A model generated the notes under the pieces. It was not told where the DNA came from and did not search any database. It saw only the letters and a list, made by a program, of their open reading frames with translations. Shown in pieces: positions 37,829 to 49,800 of a stretch of 64,000 nucleotides of DNA (positions are counted from its first letter, which is position 1; each line of letters opens with the position of its first letter). Location of the stretch: positions 62,001-126,000 of the forward strand of contig JAREIK010014451.1 of assembly GCA_029783825.1 (NCBI GenBank), given 5' to 3'. The position numbers were made by a program, and so were the translations under genes. This DNA is from Sapria himalayana. Its lineage: Eukaryota; Streptophyta; Magnoliopsida; Malpighiales; Rafflesiaceae.

Positions 37829-39073
37829 CTCTGATACTGCTGCACCACACACACTTAGCGATTGACCACAGTACACACGTGCACATATTCTTGTCCATTT
37901 TGGTGTAGCATTTAGAGGGGCCAGCAAGTCCTTGAAGCAGCTAGAAGTATGGACCACTAGCTTGTAGAGGGCCCCACAAGCAAGCCAGAATGATAAGATT
38001 CAGTCAACTGACGAGATCGAGCAAAGTGGTCGGGAGTAAACCCATGAGTAGCTAGGAGTGGGTCCCACTAGCCCTATCAGGCAGCATAGAGGGCCACCCA
38101 ACCGTCGCCCAACAGGAGTAGCGGGTAATCCATGATTAATTAGAGAGCTGGAAAAATCCTAAAGCATCACCAAGCAGTGCCAGTAAGCAATGGAGTCCAG
38201 ACCAGCCACACGGGAGCAAAAGATTCAAACATGTAGTTTATGTTTGTAGTCTTATTTGTATTTTGGACTTTGTATACACCATGTACTTGTAGAGACGGAT
38301 CATGACATACTCACACACACAATCTTGTCTGTTCTCTATAGCATCTATTAGTGGGGCCCACTAATGCATTTTGTAAGTACACATTAGGCGATGCTACACT
38401 CCCGGGAGCAGAAGACCCATCTTTATAGCATTTTGTAATTTACTTGTATTCTAGATTGGTTGTACACGTAGATAATTAGACTATGAGATGGACCTCATCA
38501 CACATCCACAGCGATGCATGAATATTTTTTGATATTTTTTCAGTGCAACATACAGCCACTTCTTGGAGCTCGAGGAGGAAGCATTCTAACCCAAGAGATA
38601 CTCTTTTGAGGATCATTGGAGCAAAAGAATGTGGAATTCAGAGGTGAGAATGAATTGACAAAGTGCCGTAGATATGGACTTGTGGATTTATGGGTATTCA
38701 GTTTTATATTTATTCCATTGCATAGCAATGACATAGGCAAACGCTTGATGCTGCATGTCACACACATGCACAATCTTATATTTGCATAGTTTTAATATGG
38801 TGCATCATTCACGTTCCTCCAAAAGGCTTGGACAAATCTGAATGGAAAGGACGTAGTGCACATAATGACTTAATGTCAACTCTGGAGTATGAAAATGCCA
38901 GGTGGTTTTAGTTGTATTCGTAAGCTTGGAATTATTAGGCATTATGTTTTTTTATGTATTTTATGCATAGAATCATTAAGGTGCATAGTATTTGGTGGGC
39001 TGGCCTAAATTAGTCAGCTTTTTAGTCTCTTGTAAATTGTGTGCCTAAATGATAAATAAAGTGTGTATTTTCC
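37829..39073 (+). pseudogene. Probable retroposed transcript 3' end (copy 2)
   Basis: Plus-strand sequence ending GATAAATAAAGTGTGTATTT then TCC, immediately followed by an A-rich tail (39074-39092). The AATAAA lies at 39055-39060. The first ~700 bp contain a degenerate internal repeat: CGGGAGCAAAAGA (about 38211) and CGGGAGCAGAAGA (about 38402) begin similar stretches roughly 190 bp apart, each running through TTGTATT, a GTACAC/ATACAC box and a CATCACAC/CATACTCACAC box. The protein, if any, is unrecognised. It could be a processed pseudogene, a LINE 3' end or non-coding RNA. Confidence 0.5.
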
Positions 39074-39172
39074 AAAAAAAAACAAAAAAAAAACCATAAA
39101 CCCTAAACTTTAAATCCTAAACCTTAATCCATAAACTATAACCCTAATCTATAAACCCTAAATACTAAATCT
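39074..39172 (-). repeat. Poly(A) and telomere-like tract (copy 2)
   Basis: An A-rich run with two C interruptions is followed directly by CCATAAACCCTAAACTTTAA and related AACCCTAAA-like units to about 39172, the complement of 20040-20143. The telomere-like units have a mixed 7-bp spacing and so differ from the 8-bp blocks of the satellite. Confidence 0.7.
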
Positions 39173-40272
39173 CATGTTTTGCACTTTTATAATCAAATGA
39201 CTAAGTGTTAAATTTAAATTGAAATTCACAACTTTTAGGAATGTCACTGATTTCTCTTTTTGTATATGTAACACAAAGTCATGACTCAAGGGGTGAGTTA
39301 TGGATTCGGTCTCTTTCTTGCTTTAGATTATTGTAGCATTAGCAATTGTCATGATTGTATATTTTGTCTCTAGAACATAAAATCATATCGATGAGAATAT
39401 GCCATAACTTGTGTCCGTCTGTTGAACATATTGTTATGGCACTAAGAATGATCATGAATAAATATTTAATCACTATAATACTGGGTCACAGTATTGGATA
39501 TGACCATAGCTTCTGCATTTTATCATTATATTGCAAAGTCATTGCACTAGGAATGATTGTAACTTTGGACATTCCTCAAGAGCAAAAGTCATGACCCTAG
39601 AAATAGTTAAAGCTCGAGTACTACTCTTTATAACTTTCTATAGCTAAAATTCTTGGGATTGGAAATATCACTATGGCTTTTTCCTTTGATTTGTGACCTC
39701 AAGTGTCAATATGCAAGACTAATATTTCGAGCAATGATTAAAACCTTTTATACATTTGAATATGATTCATTTACACCTTTTTGGGTATAGTGAGCTTGTA
39801 TACATAACTCATTTAATATAAAAAGAAAGAAATGATACTTTTCATATCCATGAGTATATAAAAAAAGGCTTAGACATGCCAATAAAATAACTTTTTTGAT
39901 TCTTGATTGAAAGAGAGCCCATACTTCTTGCCCTGCTCAAACCACCTTGTGTCTAGTTTGTTCTAAAAGGCTACAAGGTGTTTATTTTTTTAGAGGTGAA
40001 CTATGTTTTTAAAAAATTGCTTTGAGTGTGTGCATGAGAGATATTTTAAAATAAATTACAATAATCAATATAAATAGCATCCTCAACAACTAGCTATTTC
40101 AACACATAGGGGTACAACTTTGGTTTAGTCTGTTAGTGTACATGAGACAAATTACCTTTGATAGCCCAGTGATTCAGCATCAAATATAATGAGACATAAG
40201 AGAGATAAAGTAAAGGCTCCTTTTATTTTGGTTAGAGCTTTAGCAATCATTCTAGAGTTGAGAGATGAACAA
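39173..40272. other. Unrecognised unique sequence in insert copy 2
   Basis: About 1.1 kb with intron-like or untranslated-like composition. I see no splice-consistent coding series, RNA gene or transposon end. Two loosely similar stretches (GGCACTAAGAATGATCATGA at about 39438 and GCACTAGGAATGATTGTAAC at about 39545) hint at an old internal duplication. The 79-codon open frame at 39355-39594 is not conserved as an open frame in copy 1, as far as I can judge by eye, so I do not call it a gene. Confidence 0.6.
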
Positions 40273-43200
40273 AATAAATTATTTTAATTATTCAGTATAA
40301 TTTTAATTTTTATTTTAATTATTTATAAGTTTATTTTTATAGAAATATTAATTACAAAATAAATTATCAGTGTGATAGATCTAATTTAAATTAAACCGGT
40401 ATATCCTAAATAATAAAGAATAAATTTCATTTTTTTTTCATTTTAATTTTAAATATTCAAATTTAATTATTTATTTGTTTATTTTTATATAAATATTAAT
40501 TATAAAATAAATTATGAGTTACACAAATATAATTTATATAATTTATTTTTCATCAAAATAATATAGATAAACTTTTTAACAAAAAAAATCCAAAACAAAA
40601 AATTATTATATAGTAATATATTTTGCTTTACTTCTGAATCATTTTAGGTTTTGTAATTATTTTATAATTGATATCTATCTTATTAATAATAGATTATTAA
40701 TTTATTTTTTGATCATTATTAGAATATTTATCAATAAAATAGTTTATATTGAATTTATATGATATATAAATATAATGATTATTATAACTAAATATTTAAT
40801 TCAATTTGAAAAAAATTTAAAAATTATTATATTTTCAAAGGTTATAACCTTTGAAAATGTGAAAAAATAAAAAAAATAAATTTTTTGTTATTTCATTTTT
40901 AAAATAAAAACTATAGATCATTAAATGCCTACTTACTTAAATCAGTAAGCTCATAAATCACGAAATCCCTAAATACTTAAACCTTTTAACAGCTATATAC
41001 TACTTAATAAATAATAAATCTCATTTTTATTTCTATTTATTATAATTTTAAATATTCATTTTAATTATTTATAGTTTAATTTTTTAGAAAAATTAATTAC
41101 GAAATAAATTTCTAGTGAGACATATATTATTTAAATAATTTATTTTAATAAAAAAATATAAGCTTATAAAAAGAAGGCAAATTTTAAAATTTAAATATTA
41201 TTATTTAGTAATATATTTTGATTTGATTTTGAATCATTATGTGTTAGGTAAATATATTTTAATTAATATCTATATAATTAATAATAGTTTATTAATTTAA
41301 TTTTTCATCATTATTATATTATCTATCATTAAAATTATTTATATTGAATTTATATGATATATAATTAGTAAGATTAATATAATTATACATGGTATTCACA
41401 TTTCAAAATATTTTAAAAATTATTTTATTTCAATGGTTATAACATTTGAAAATTAGAAAAAATCAAAAATAGAATTTTAAATTTTTATTATATAAATAAA
41501 ACCTATAAACCACTAAATTATCAAACAATTAAACTGGTATACCATATATAATAAATCATAAATCTCATTTTAATTTGTATTCATTATAATTTTAAATATT
41601 CATTTTAAATATTTATTAGTTTATTTTTTATAGAAATATCAATTACAAAAAAAATAATGAGTGAGACAAATATAATTGTAATAATTTATTTTTAATCAAA
41701 AAAAATATATGCTTATAAAAAGAAGTAAAAATTTAAAAACAAAAAATTATTAGCTAGTAATATATTTTACTTTGATTTTGAATCATTATATATAGTTTTT
41801 GCAATTATATTTTAATTGCTATCAATCTTATTAAGAATAGTTTATTAATTTATTATTTGATAAATTTTATAATATCTAACAATAAAATTACTTATATTGA
41901 ATTTAAATGTCTTATAATTATTAAGATTATTATAACTAAATATTATATTTACATTTGAAAAAAATTTAAAATTATTATATTTTCAAAAGTTATAAACATC
42001 AAAAATGATAAAAAATCACCATAAAATTTTTTTATTATTTTATTATTTAAATAAAACTTATAAACCACTAAATGACTAAACATTTAAATCTCTAGACTCC
42101 TAAACTCCAATACCCCCTAAATACTTAAACCATTAAACTTATAGAACCTAAATAATAAATAATAAATCTCATTTTTATTTGTATTCATTATAAGTTTAGA
42201 TATTCATTTTAATTATTTTTTAGTTTATTTTGATAGAAATATTAATTACAAAATAAATAATGAGTGAAGCAGATATAATTTAAATACATTATTTTTTATG
42301 AAAAAAAAGCTTATAAAAATAATAATACATTATTTTTAATTAATATCTATCTTATTAAAAATAGTTTATTAATTTATTTTTTGATCAATTTTATAATATA
42401 TATTAATACATTTTTTATATTGAATCTACAACAAATATAATTAATAATATTATTATAACAAAGTAATGTATTCATATTTTAGAACTATTAAAAAATTATT
42501 ATATTTTTAAAGGTTATAACCTTTGAAAATCACGAAAATTCATAAAAATAAATTTTTTGTTATTTCATTGATTAAATAAAATCTATAAACACCTAAATGT
42601 GTAAACATATAAATCAATAAACTCATTAACCCCAAAACCACAATAAACATAAACCATTAAATAGGTATACCCTAAATAATTAATAATAAATCTCATTTTT
42701 ATTAGTATTCATTATAATTTTATATATACATTTTAATTATTTATTAGTTTTTTTATAGAAATATAAATTAAAAAATAAATTAATAGTGAGACAAATATAA
42801 TATAAATAATTTATTTTTCATCAAAAAATATATAGGCTTATAAATGGATACAAAAATTTAAAAATTTAAAATTAATATTTCTTAAAATATTTCACTTTGA
42901 TTTTAAATCATTTTTGGTTTTGAAAATAAATTTTAAACAATATTTATCTTATTAATAATTGTTTATTACTTTTTTATGATCATTATTCTAATATATATCA
43001 ATAAAATAGTTTATATTGAATTTATATGATATATAATAATTATGATTATTATAATCTCATTTTATATTTACTTTTCAAAAAAAATATAAATTATTATATT
43101 TTCAAAGGTTATAACATTCAAAAATGAGAAAAAATAACAAAAATAAATTTTTTGTTATTTTATTTTTTATATAAAACCTATAAACCGCTAAATAACTAAA

Positions 43201-46200
43201 TTTTAAAATGACTAAACTCCTAAACCCCGAAGCCGATAAATACTTAAAACATTAAATTAGTATAGTCCACATAATAAATCATAAATCTTATTTTTATTAG
43301 TATTCATACTAATTTTAAATATTCATTTTAATTATTTATCAGTTTATTTTTATAGAAATATTAATTACAAAATAAATTATTAGTGCGACATATATAGTTT
43401 AAATAATTTATTTTTCATTAAAAAATGCTAATAAAAAAGGCAAATTTTTAAAAATAAATAATTATTATTTAGTAATATATCTTATTTTGATTTTGAATCA
43501 TTTTAGATTTTAAAATTATATTATAATTTATATCATTCTTATAAATACTAGTTTATTAATTTATTTATTGATCATTATTATAATATCTATCAATAAAATT
43601 ATTTATATTGAGTTTACATTATATATAATTATTAAGATTATTATAACTAAATATTATATTCATATTTAAAAAAAATTAAAAATTATTATATTTTCAAAGG
43701 TTATAACCTTCAAAAATTTTAAAAAAATCAAAAAATTAAATTTTTTATTTTTCATTCTTTAAATAAAAACTATAAATCACTAAAGGTCTAAACAATTAAA
43801 TCACTAAACTCCTAAACCACAAAACACCTAAATACTTAAACCATTAAACTGGTATATCCTGAATAATAAATAATAAATCTCGATTTTATTTGTATTCATT
43901 ATAATTTTAAATATTCATTTTAATTATTTATTAGTTTATTATTATAGAATTATAAATTACAAAATAAATTATGAGTAATACAAATATAATTTAAATAATT
44001 TATTTTTAATAACAAAAATATAAACTTATAAAAAAAGCAAAACATTAAAAAAATTATTATTTTGTAATATATTTTTCTTTGATTTGAATAAATTTAGATT
44101 TTGCAAATACTTTTTAAATGCTATCTATTTTATTAATAATAGTTTATTAATTTATTTTTTGATAATTAATATAATATCTATCAATAAAATTATTTATATT
44201 TAACTTATATTATATATAGTTATAATATTTATTATTACTAAATATTGTATTCAAATTTTTTAAAAATTTTAAAATTATCATATTTTCAAATGTTATAAAC
44301 TTTGGAAATTTTTAAAAATATCAAAAAAAAATTTTTGTTATTTCATTGTTTGAATAAAACATATAAACCATTAAATGCCTAAATACTTAAATCAATAACT
44401 TCTAAATCTCGAAAACCGTAAATAAATAACTTTTTTGAACATGTATATCCTAAATAATAAATAATAAATCTCATTTTTATTTTTTTTATTATAATTTTAA
44501 ATATTCATTTTAATTATTTATTTGTTTATTTTAATATAAATATTAATTATAAAATAAATTATAAGTTAAACAAACATAATTTATATAAATTATTTTTCAA
44601 CAAAAAAATATAGATAAACTTAATAAAAGAAAAAAAAATTTAAAAAAATATTATATAGTAATATATTTTGCTTTGTTTTTGAATCATTTTAGGTTTTGTA
44701 ATTATATTTTAATTGATTCTAACTTATTAATAAAAATATTTTAGATTATTAATTTATTTTTTAATCATTATTAGAATATTTATCAATAAAAATGTTTATA
44801 TTAAATTTATATTATATATAAATTTAATGATTATTATAACTAAATATTGTATTCACTTTGGAAAAAAGTTTTAAAATCTTTATATTTTCAACGATTATAA
44901 CCTTTGAACATTTGAAAAAATAAAAAAAATATTTTTTTTTGTTATTTCATTGTTTAAATAAAACCTATAAATCCCTAAATGTTTAAACGCTTAAATCACT
45001 AAACTACAAAATCCTGATATCCCTATATATATAATCCTTTAAACTGGTATACCCTAAATAATAATTAATAAATCTCATTTTTATTTGTTTTTAGTATAAT
45101 TTAAAAAATTCATTTTGATTGTTAAGTTATATATATATATATATATATAATTATAAAAAAAAATTATGAGTTAAAATTATATATTATAAAAATAATTTTT
45201 CATCAAAAAATAGATACGCTTATAAAAAGAAAAAAAATTTAAAAACAAATAATTATTATTAAGTAATATATTTGCTTTTCTTTTGAATCTTTTTATGTTT
45301 TGATTTTATATTTTAATTAATATCAATCTTATTATTAGTAGTTTATTAATTTAATTTTTGATCATTATTATAATATCAATTAATAAAATTGTTTATATTT
45401 AATTTATATGATATATAATTATTATGATTATTATAAATAAATATTGTATTCACTTTTGATAAAAATTTAAAAATTATTATATTTTGAAAGGTTATAATCT
45501 TAAAAAGTGTGAAAGAATACAAAAAATAAATTTTTTGTTATTTCTTTTTTAAATAAAACCTATAGCCCACTACATGTTTACTTACTTAAATCTGTAGCTC
45601 ATAAAACCCGAAACCCCTAAATACATAAACCTTATAACAGCTGTATACTACTTAATAAATAATAAATCTCATTTTTATTTCTATTTATTATAATTTTAAA
45701 TATTCATTTTAATTATTTATATTTTAATTTTTTAGAAAAATTAATTGCAAAATAAATTTCGAGTGAGACAGATATTATTTATATAATTTATTTTTAATCA
45801 TAAAAAAATATAAGTTTATAAAAAGATGGAAAAAATTAAAAATTAAATATTATTATTTAGTAATATATTTTTATTTTATTTTGAATCATTTTGTGTTATA
45901 TAAATATATTTTAATTAATATTTATTTTATTAATAATAATTTATTAATTTAATTTTTGATTATTATTATAATATCTATCATTAAATTTATTTATATTGAA
46001 TTTATATGATATATAATTAATAAGATTAATATAATTATACATGGTATTCACATTTCAAAGATTTTAAAAATTATTTTATTTTTAAAGTTTATAACCTTTC
46101 AAAATCTAAAAAAAATTAAAAAAAAATTTTATTTTTATTATAAAAATAAAATCTATATACCACGAAATGCCTAAAAACATAAATTGCTAAACTACTAAAC

Positions 46201-46250
46201 GACAAAACCCCTAAATAATCGATCCATTAAATCGGTATACCATATATAAT
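40273..46250 (+). repeat. AT-rich satellite array, forward block 2c
   Basis: About ten forward monomers. The fused TAATTTAAATTAAACC unit is at about 40380. The GTAAGTAAGCA-type unit (forward CTTACTTAAAT) is near 40930 and again near 45578. A marker octamer with CCTGAATAATAAAT is near 43851, and a (TA)n run is at 45128-45149. The stretch about 44.1-46.25 kb parallels about 33.0-35.13 kb. No gene. Confidence 0.92.
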
Positions 46251-46824
46251 TGTTGGGCAATTGTGCTTCCACTGGTAGTGAGATTGTGATACATAAACAT
46301 AGAAACAATAGAAAACAAGCAATATATATATCCCAATTCAGCAACCATCCATGATAGAATCAAAAAACGAGAAATAAACACCGAAAATAACTTGGTTCGC
46401 TAGTCATTCATGATGACTAGCTAAATCCACCAGAAAATGCTTTTGCATTACAGATTAAAGCAACAGAAATGTATTACAGTATGTAGCAAACAAAATAGTC
46501 ACGATAAATCACACAGAGAGAAGAGAAAGAGATGATGAACAGTTCCACGGGTACAAAAATAGCCACCCGAAAATAAAATTACAAAACATTGTATATTAAA
46601 ATTTCTCTCAGTTCATTTAACCGGAGCGGGTCGGATCATGAGATGGGTCAAGCTCTGCTCCAATTCTGGCCCATTGTCCGGACAGCGGGACCTCCGTTAT
46701 TGTGCTACTACTACATCCCCGGCTTTTTAATATTTCCTTTCCTGCACGTACATAAAAATATTAAAAAAGGAAAAATATTTGTTTATACAAACAGATTATC
46801 AAAAAATAAATTATATATATAGCA
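46251..46824. mobile_element. Solo-LTR-like element, copy 2
   Basis: A 574-bp segment beginning TGTTGGGCAATTG and ending ATAGCA, with a perfect 5-bp target duplication, ATAAT (46246-46250 and 46825-46829). Joining the flanks recreates the uninterrupted monomer text. It aligns end to end with 35133-35704 and sits at the same base of the same monomer type. Both copies therefore come from a single insertion later duplicated with the satellite. The open frame at 46589-46822 (77 codons) has no recognisable domain. Superfamily (Copia or Gypsy) cannot be told without an interior. Confidence 0.78.
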
Positions 46825-49800
46825 ATAATAAATCATAAATCTCATTTTAATTTGTATTCATTATAATTTTAAATATTAATTTTAAATATTAATTAGTTTA
46901 TTTTTTATATAAATATTAATTAAAAAATAAATAATTAGTCGGACAAATATAATATTAATAATTAACTTTTAATAAAAAAATATAATCTTATAAAAAGAAG
47001 TAAAAATTTAAAAACAAAAAATTATTATTTAGTAATAAATTTTACATTGATTTTGAATCATTTTAGGTTTTGTAATTATATTTTAATTGATATCTATCAT
47101 ATTAATAAAACTTTTTTAATTTTTTTTTGATAATTAATATGATATCTATCAAAAAAATTATTTATAATTAGTTTATATTATATATAATTATAATTATTAT
47201 TTTTACTAAATATTTTATTGACATTTTAAAAAAATTTTAAATTTATTATATTTTTAAATGTTATAACCTTTGAAAATGTGAAAAAATAAAAAAAATAATT
47301 TTTTTTGTTATTTCATTATTAAAAAAAATCTTATAAACCAATAAATGTCTAAATACTTAAATTAATAACTCCTAAATCTCGAAAACACTAAATAGATAAT
47401 CATTTTAAACCGGTATACCCTAAATAATAAATAATAAATCTCAATATTATTTTCTTCATTATAAATTAAAATATTCATTTTAATTATTTATTAGTTTATT
47501 TTTATATAATTATTTATTTCAGAATAAATTGAGTTAGACAAATATAATTTATATAATTATTTTTCATCAAAAAAATATAGATAAACATTTTAAAAGAAAA
47601 AAATTCAAAACAAAAAATTATTATTTATTAATATATTTTGCTTTGTTTCTGAATCATTTTAGGTTATGTAATTATATTTAAATTGATATCTATCTTATTA
47701 ATAATAGATTATGAATTTATTCTTTGATCATTATTAGAATATTTATCAATAAAAATATTTATATTGAATTTATAACATATATAAATATAATGATTATTAT
47801 AACTAAATTTTGTATTCACTTTTGAAAAAAATTTAAAAATTATTATATTTTCAAAGGTTATAACCTTTGAAAATATCAAAAAATAAAATAAAATAAATTT
47901 TTTGATATATTATTTAAATAACTCCTATAAACCACTAAATTCATGCAGAGTTAAATCAGTAAACTTAAAACCCCATAATCCCAAAATACATAAACCATTA
48001 AACTGCTATATACTACTTAATAATTAATAAATCTAACTTTTAATTCTATTTATTATAATTTTAAATATTTATTTTAATTATTTATTAGTTTATTTTTATA
48101 TAAATATTTATTATAAAATAAATTATGAGTGTGACAAATATAATTTAAAAAATATATATGCTTATAAAGGAAGTAAAAATTTAAAAATTAAAAATTGTTA
48201 TCCAAAAATATATTTTACAATAATTTTGAATCAATTTTGGTTTTGTAATTATTTTTTAATTAATATCTATCTTAATATCAATAGTTTATAAATTTAATTA
48301 TGATCATTATTATAATATATATCAATAAAATTGTTTATATTGAATTTATATGATATATAATTATTAATATTATTATAACTAAGTATTGTATTCACATTAC
48401 AAAAAAATTTTAAATATTATTATATTTTCCAAGATTATAACCTATGAAAATGAGAAAAAATTATAGAAAGTTTTTTTGATATTTTATTTTTTTATATAAA
48501 ACGTATAAACCACTAAAAGCCTAAAAACATAAATCGCTAAAATCCTAAATGAAAAAACCTCTAAATACTTAATCCATTAAACTGGTATACAGTAATAATA
48601 AATCATAAATCTCATTTTAAATTTTATTCAGTATAATTTTAAATTTTTATTTTAAATATTTATCAGTTTATTTTTATAGAAATATTAATTACAAAATAAA
48701 TTATTAGTGAGAAATATCTAATTTAAATTAAACCGGTATCCCTAAATAAAAAAAAATAAATCTCATTTTTTTTCATTATAATTTTAAATATTCATTTTAA
48801 TTATTTATTTGTTTATTTTTATAAATATATTAATTACAGAATTAACTATGAGTTAGACAAATATAATTTATATAAATTATTTTTCATCAAAAAAATATAC
48901 ATAAACTTATTAAAAGAAAAAAAAATTCAAAACAAACAATTATTATATAGTAATATATTTTGCATTGCTTCTGAATCATTTTAGGTTTTGTAATTATTTT
49001 TTAATTGATATCTATCTTATTAATAATAGATTTTAATTTATTTTTTGATCATTATTAGAATATTTATCATTAAAATTATTTATATTGAATTTATATTATA
49101 TATAAATATAAAGATTATTATAACTAAAGATTGTATTCACTTTAGAAAAAAATTTGAAATTTATTGTATTTTCAAAGGTTATAACCTTTGAAAATATCAA
49201 AAAATAACAAAAATAAATTTTTTGTTATTTTATTTTTTAAATAAAACATATAAACCACTAAATGCATATATAGGTAAATTAGTAAACTTCTAAATACATA
49301 AACCATTAAACCACTATATACTACTTAATAATTAATAAATCTAATTTTTATTTTATTTATTATAATTTTAAATATTGATTTTAATTATTTATTAGTTTAT
49401 TTTTATAAAATATTTATTACAAAATAAATTATGAGTGCGAAAAATATAATTTAAATAATTTATTTCTAATCAAAAAAAATATATATGCTTATAAAAGAAG
49501 TAAAAATTTAAAAATTAAAAATTATTATACAGTAATATATTATAGTTTAATATTGAATCGATTTGGGTATTGTAAATATTTTTTAATTAATATCTATCTT
49601 ATTATTAATAGTTTATTAATTTAATTTTTGATAATTTTTATGTTATATATCAATAAAATTGTTTATATTGAATTTATATGATATATAATTATTAATATTA
49701 AAATAACTAAATATTGTATTCACATTTCAAAAAATTTTAAATATTATTATATTTTCAAAGGTTATAACCTATGAAAATGAGAAAAAATTACAATTTTTTT

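Larger units (their letters stand above)
37829..40272 (+). repeat. Unique 2.4-kb insert, copy 2
   Basis: The longer of two copies of the same non-satellite segment; copy 1 is at 19049-21415 on the opposite strand. The left end joins an interrupted octamer block exactly as in copy 1. On the right it extends beyond the point where copy 1 is cut (about 40174), through CAGCATCAAATATAATGAGA and onward to about 40272. The flanking satellite lacks about 80 bp of monomer across the insertion and shows no obvious target duplication, so the mode of insertion is unclear. No conserved domain is recognisable in its open frames (38540-38773 minus, 39355-39594 plus). Confidence 0.88.

Noticed and set aside
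38540..38773. A 77-residue minus-strand gene in the unique insert
   Set aside because: It runs against the direction implied by the AATAAA and poly(A) tail, has no recognisable domain, and no sign that the frame is kept in the other copy.
39355..39594. A 79-residue gene in the unique insert
   Set aside because: No domain, no clear coding bias, and the equivalent region of the other copy does not appear to keep the frame intact.
35133..46824. A full-length ~11.7-kb LTR retrotransposon with the two TG...CA segments as its LTRs
   Set aside because: The interval is ordinary satellite plus the unique insert, with no gag or pol trace. Each segment also has its own adjacent 5-bp duplication and restores its own monomer when removed. 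Duplicated solo LTRs explain it better.
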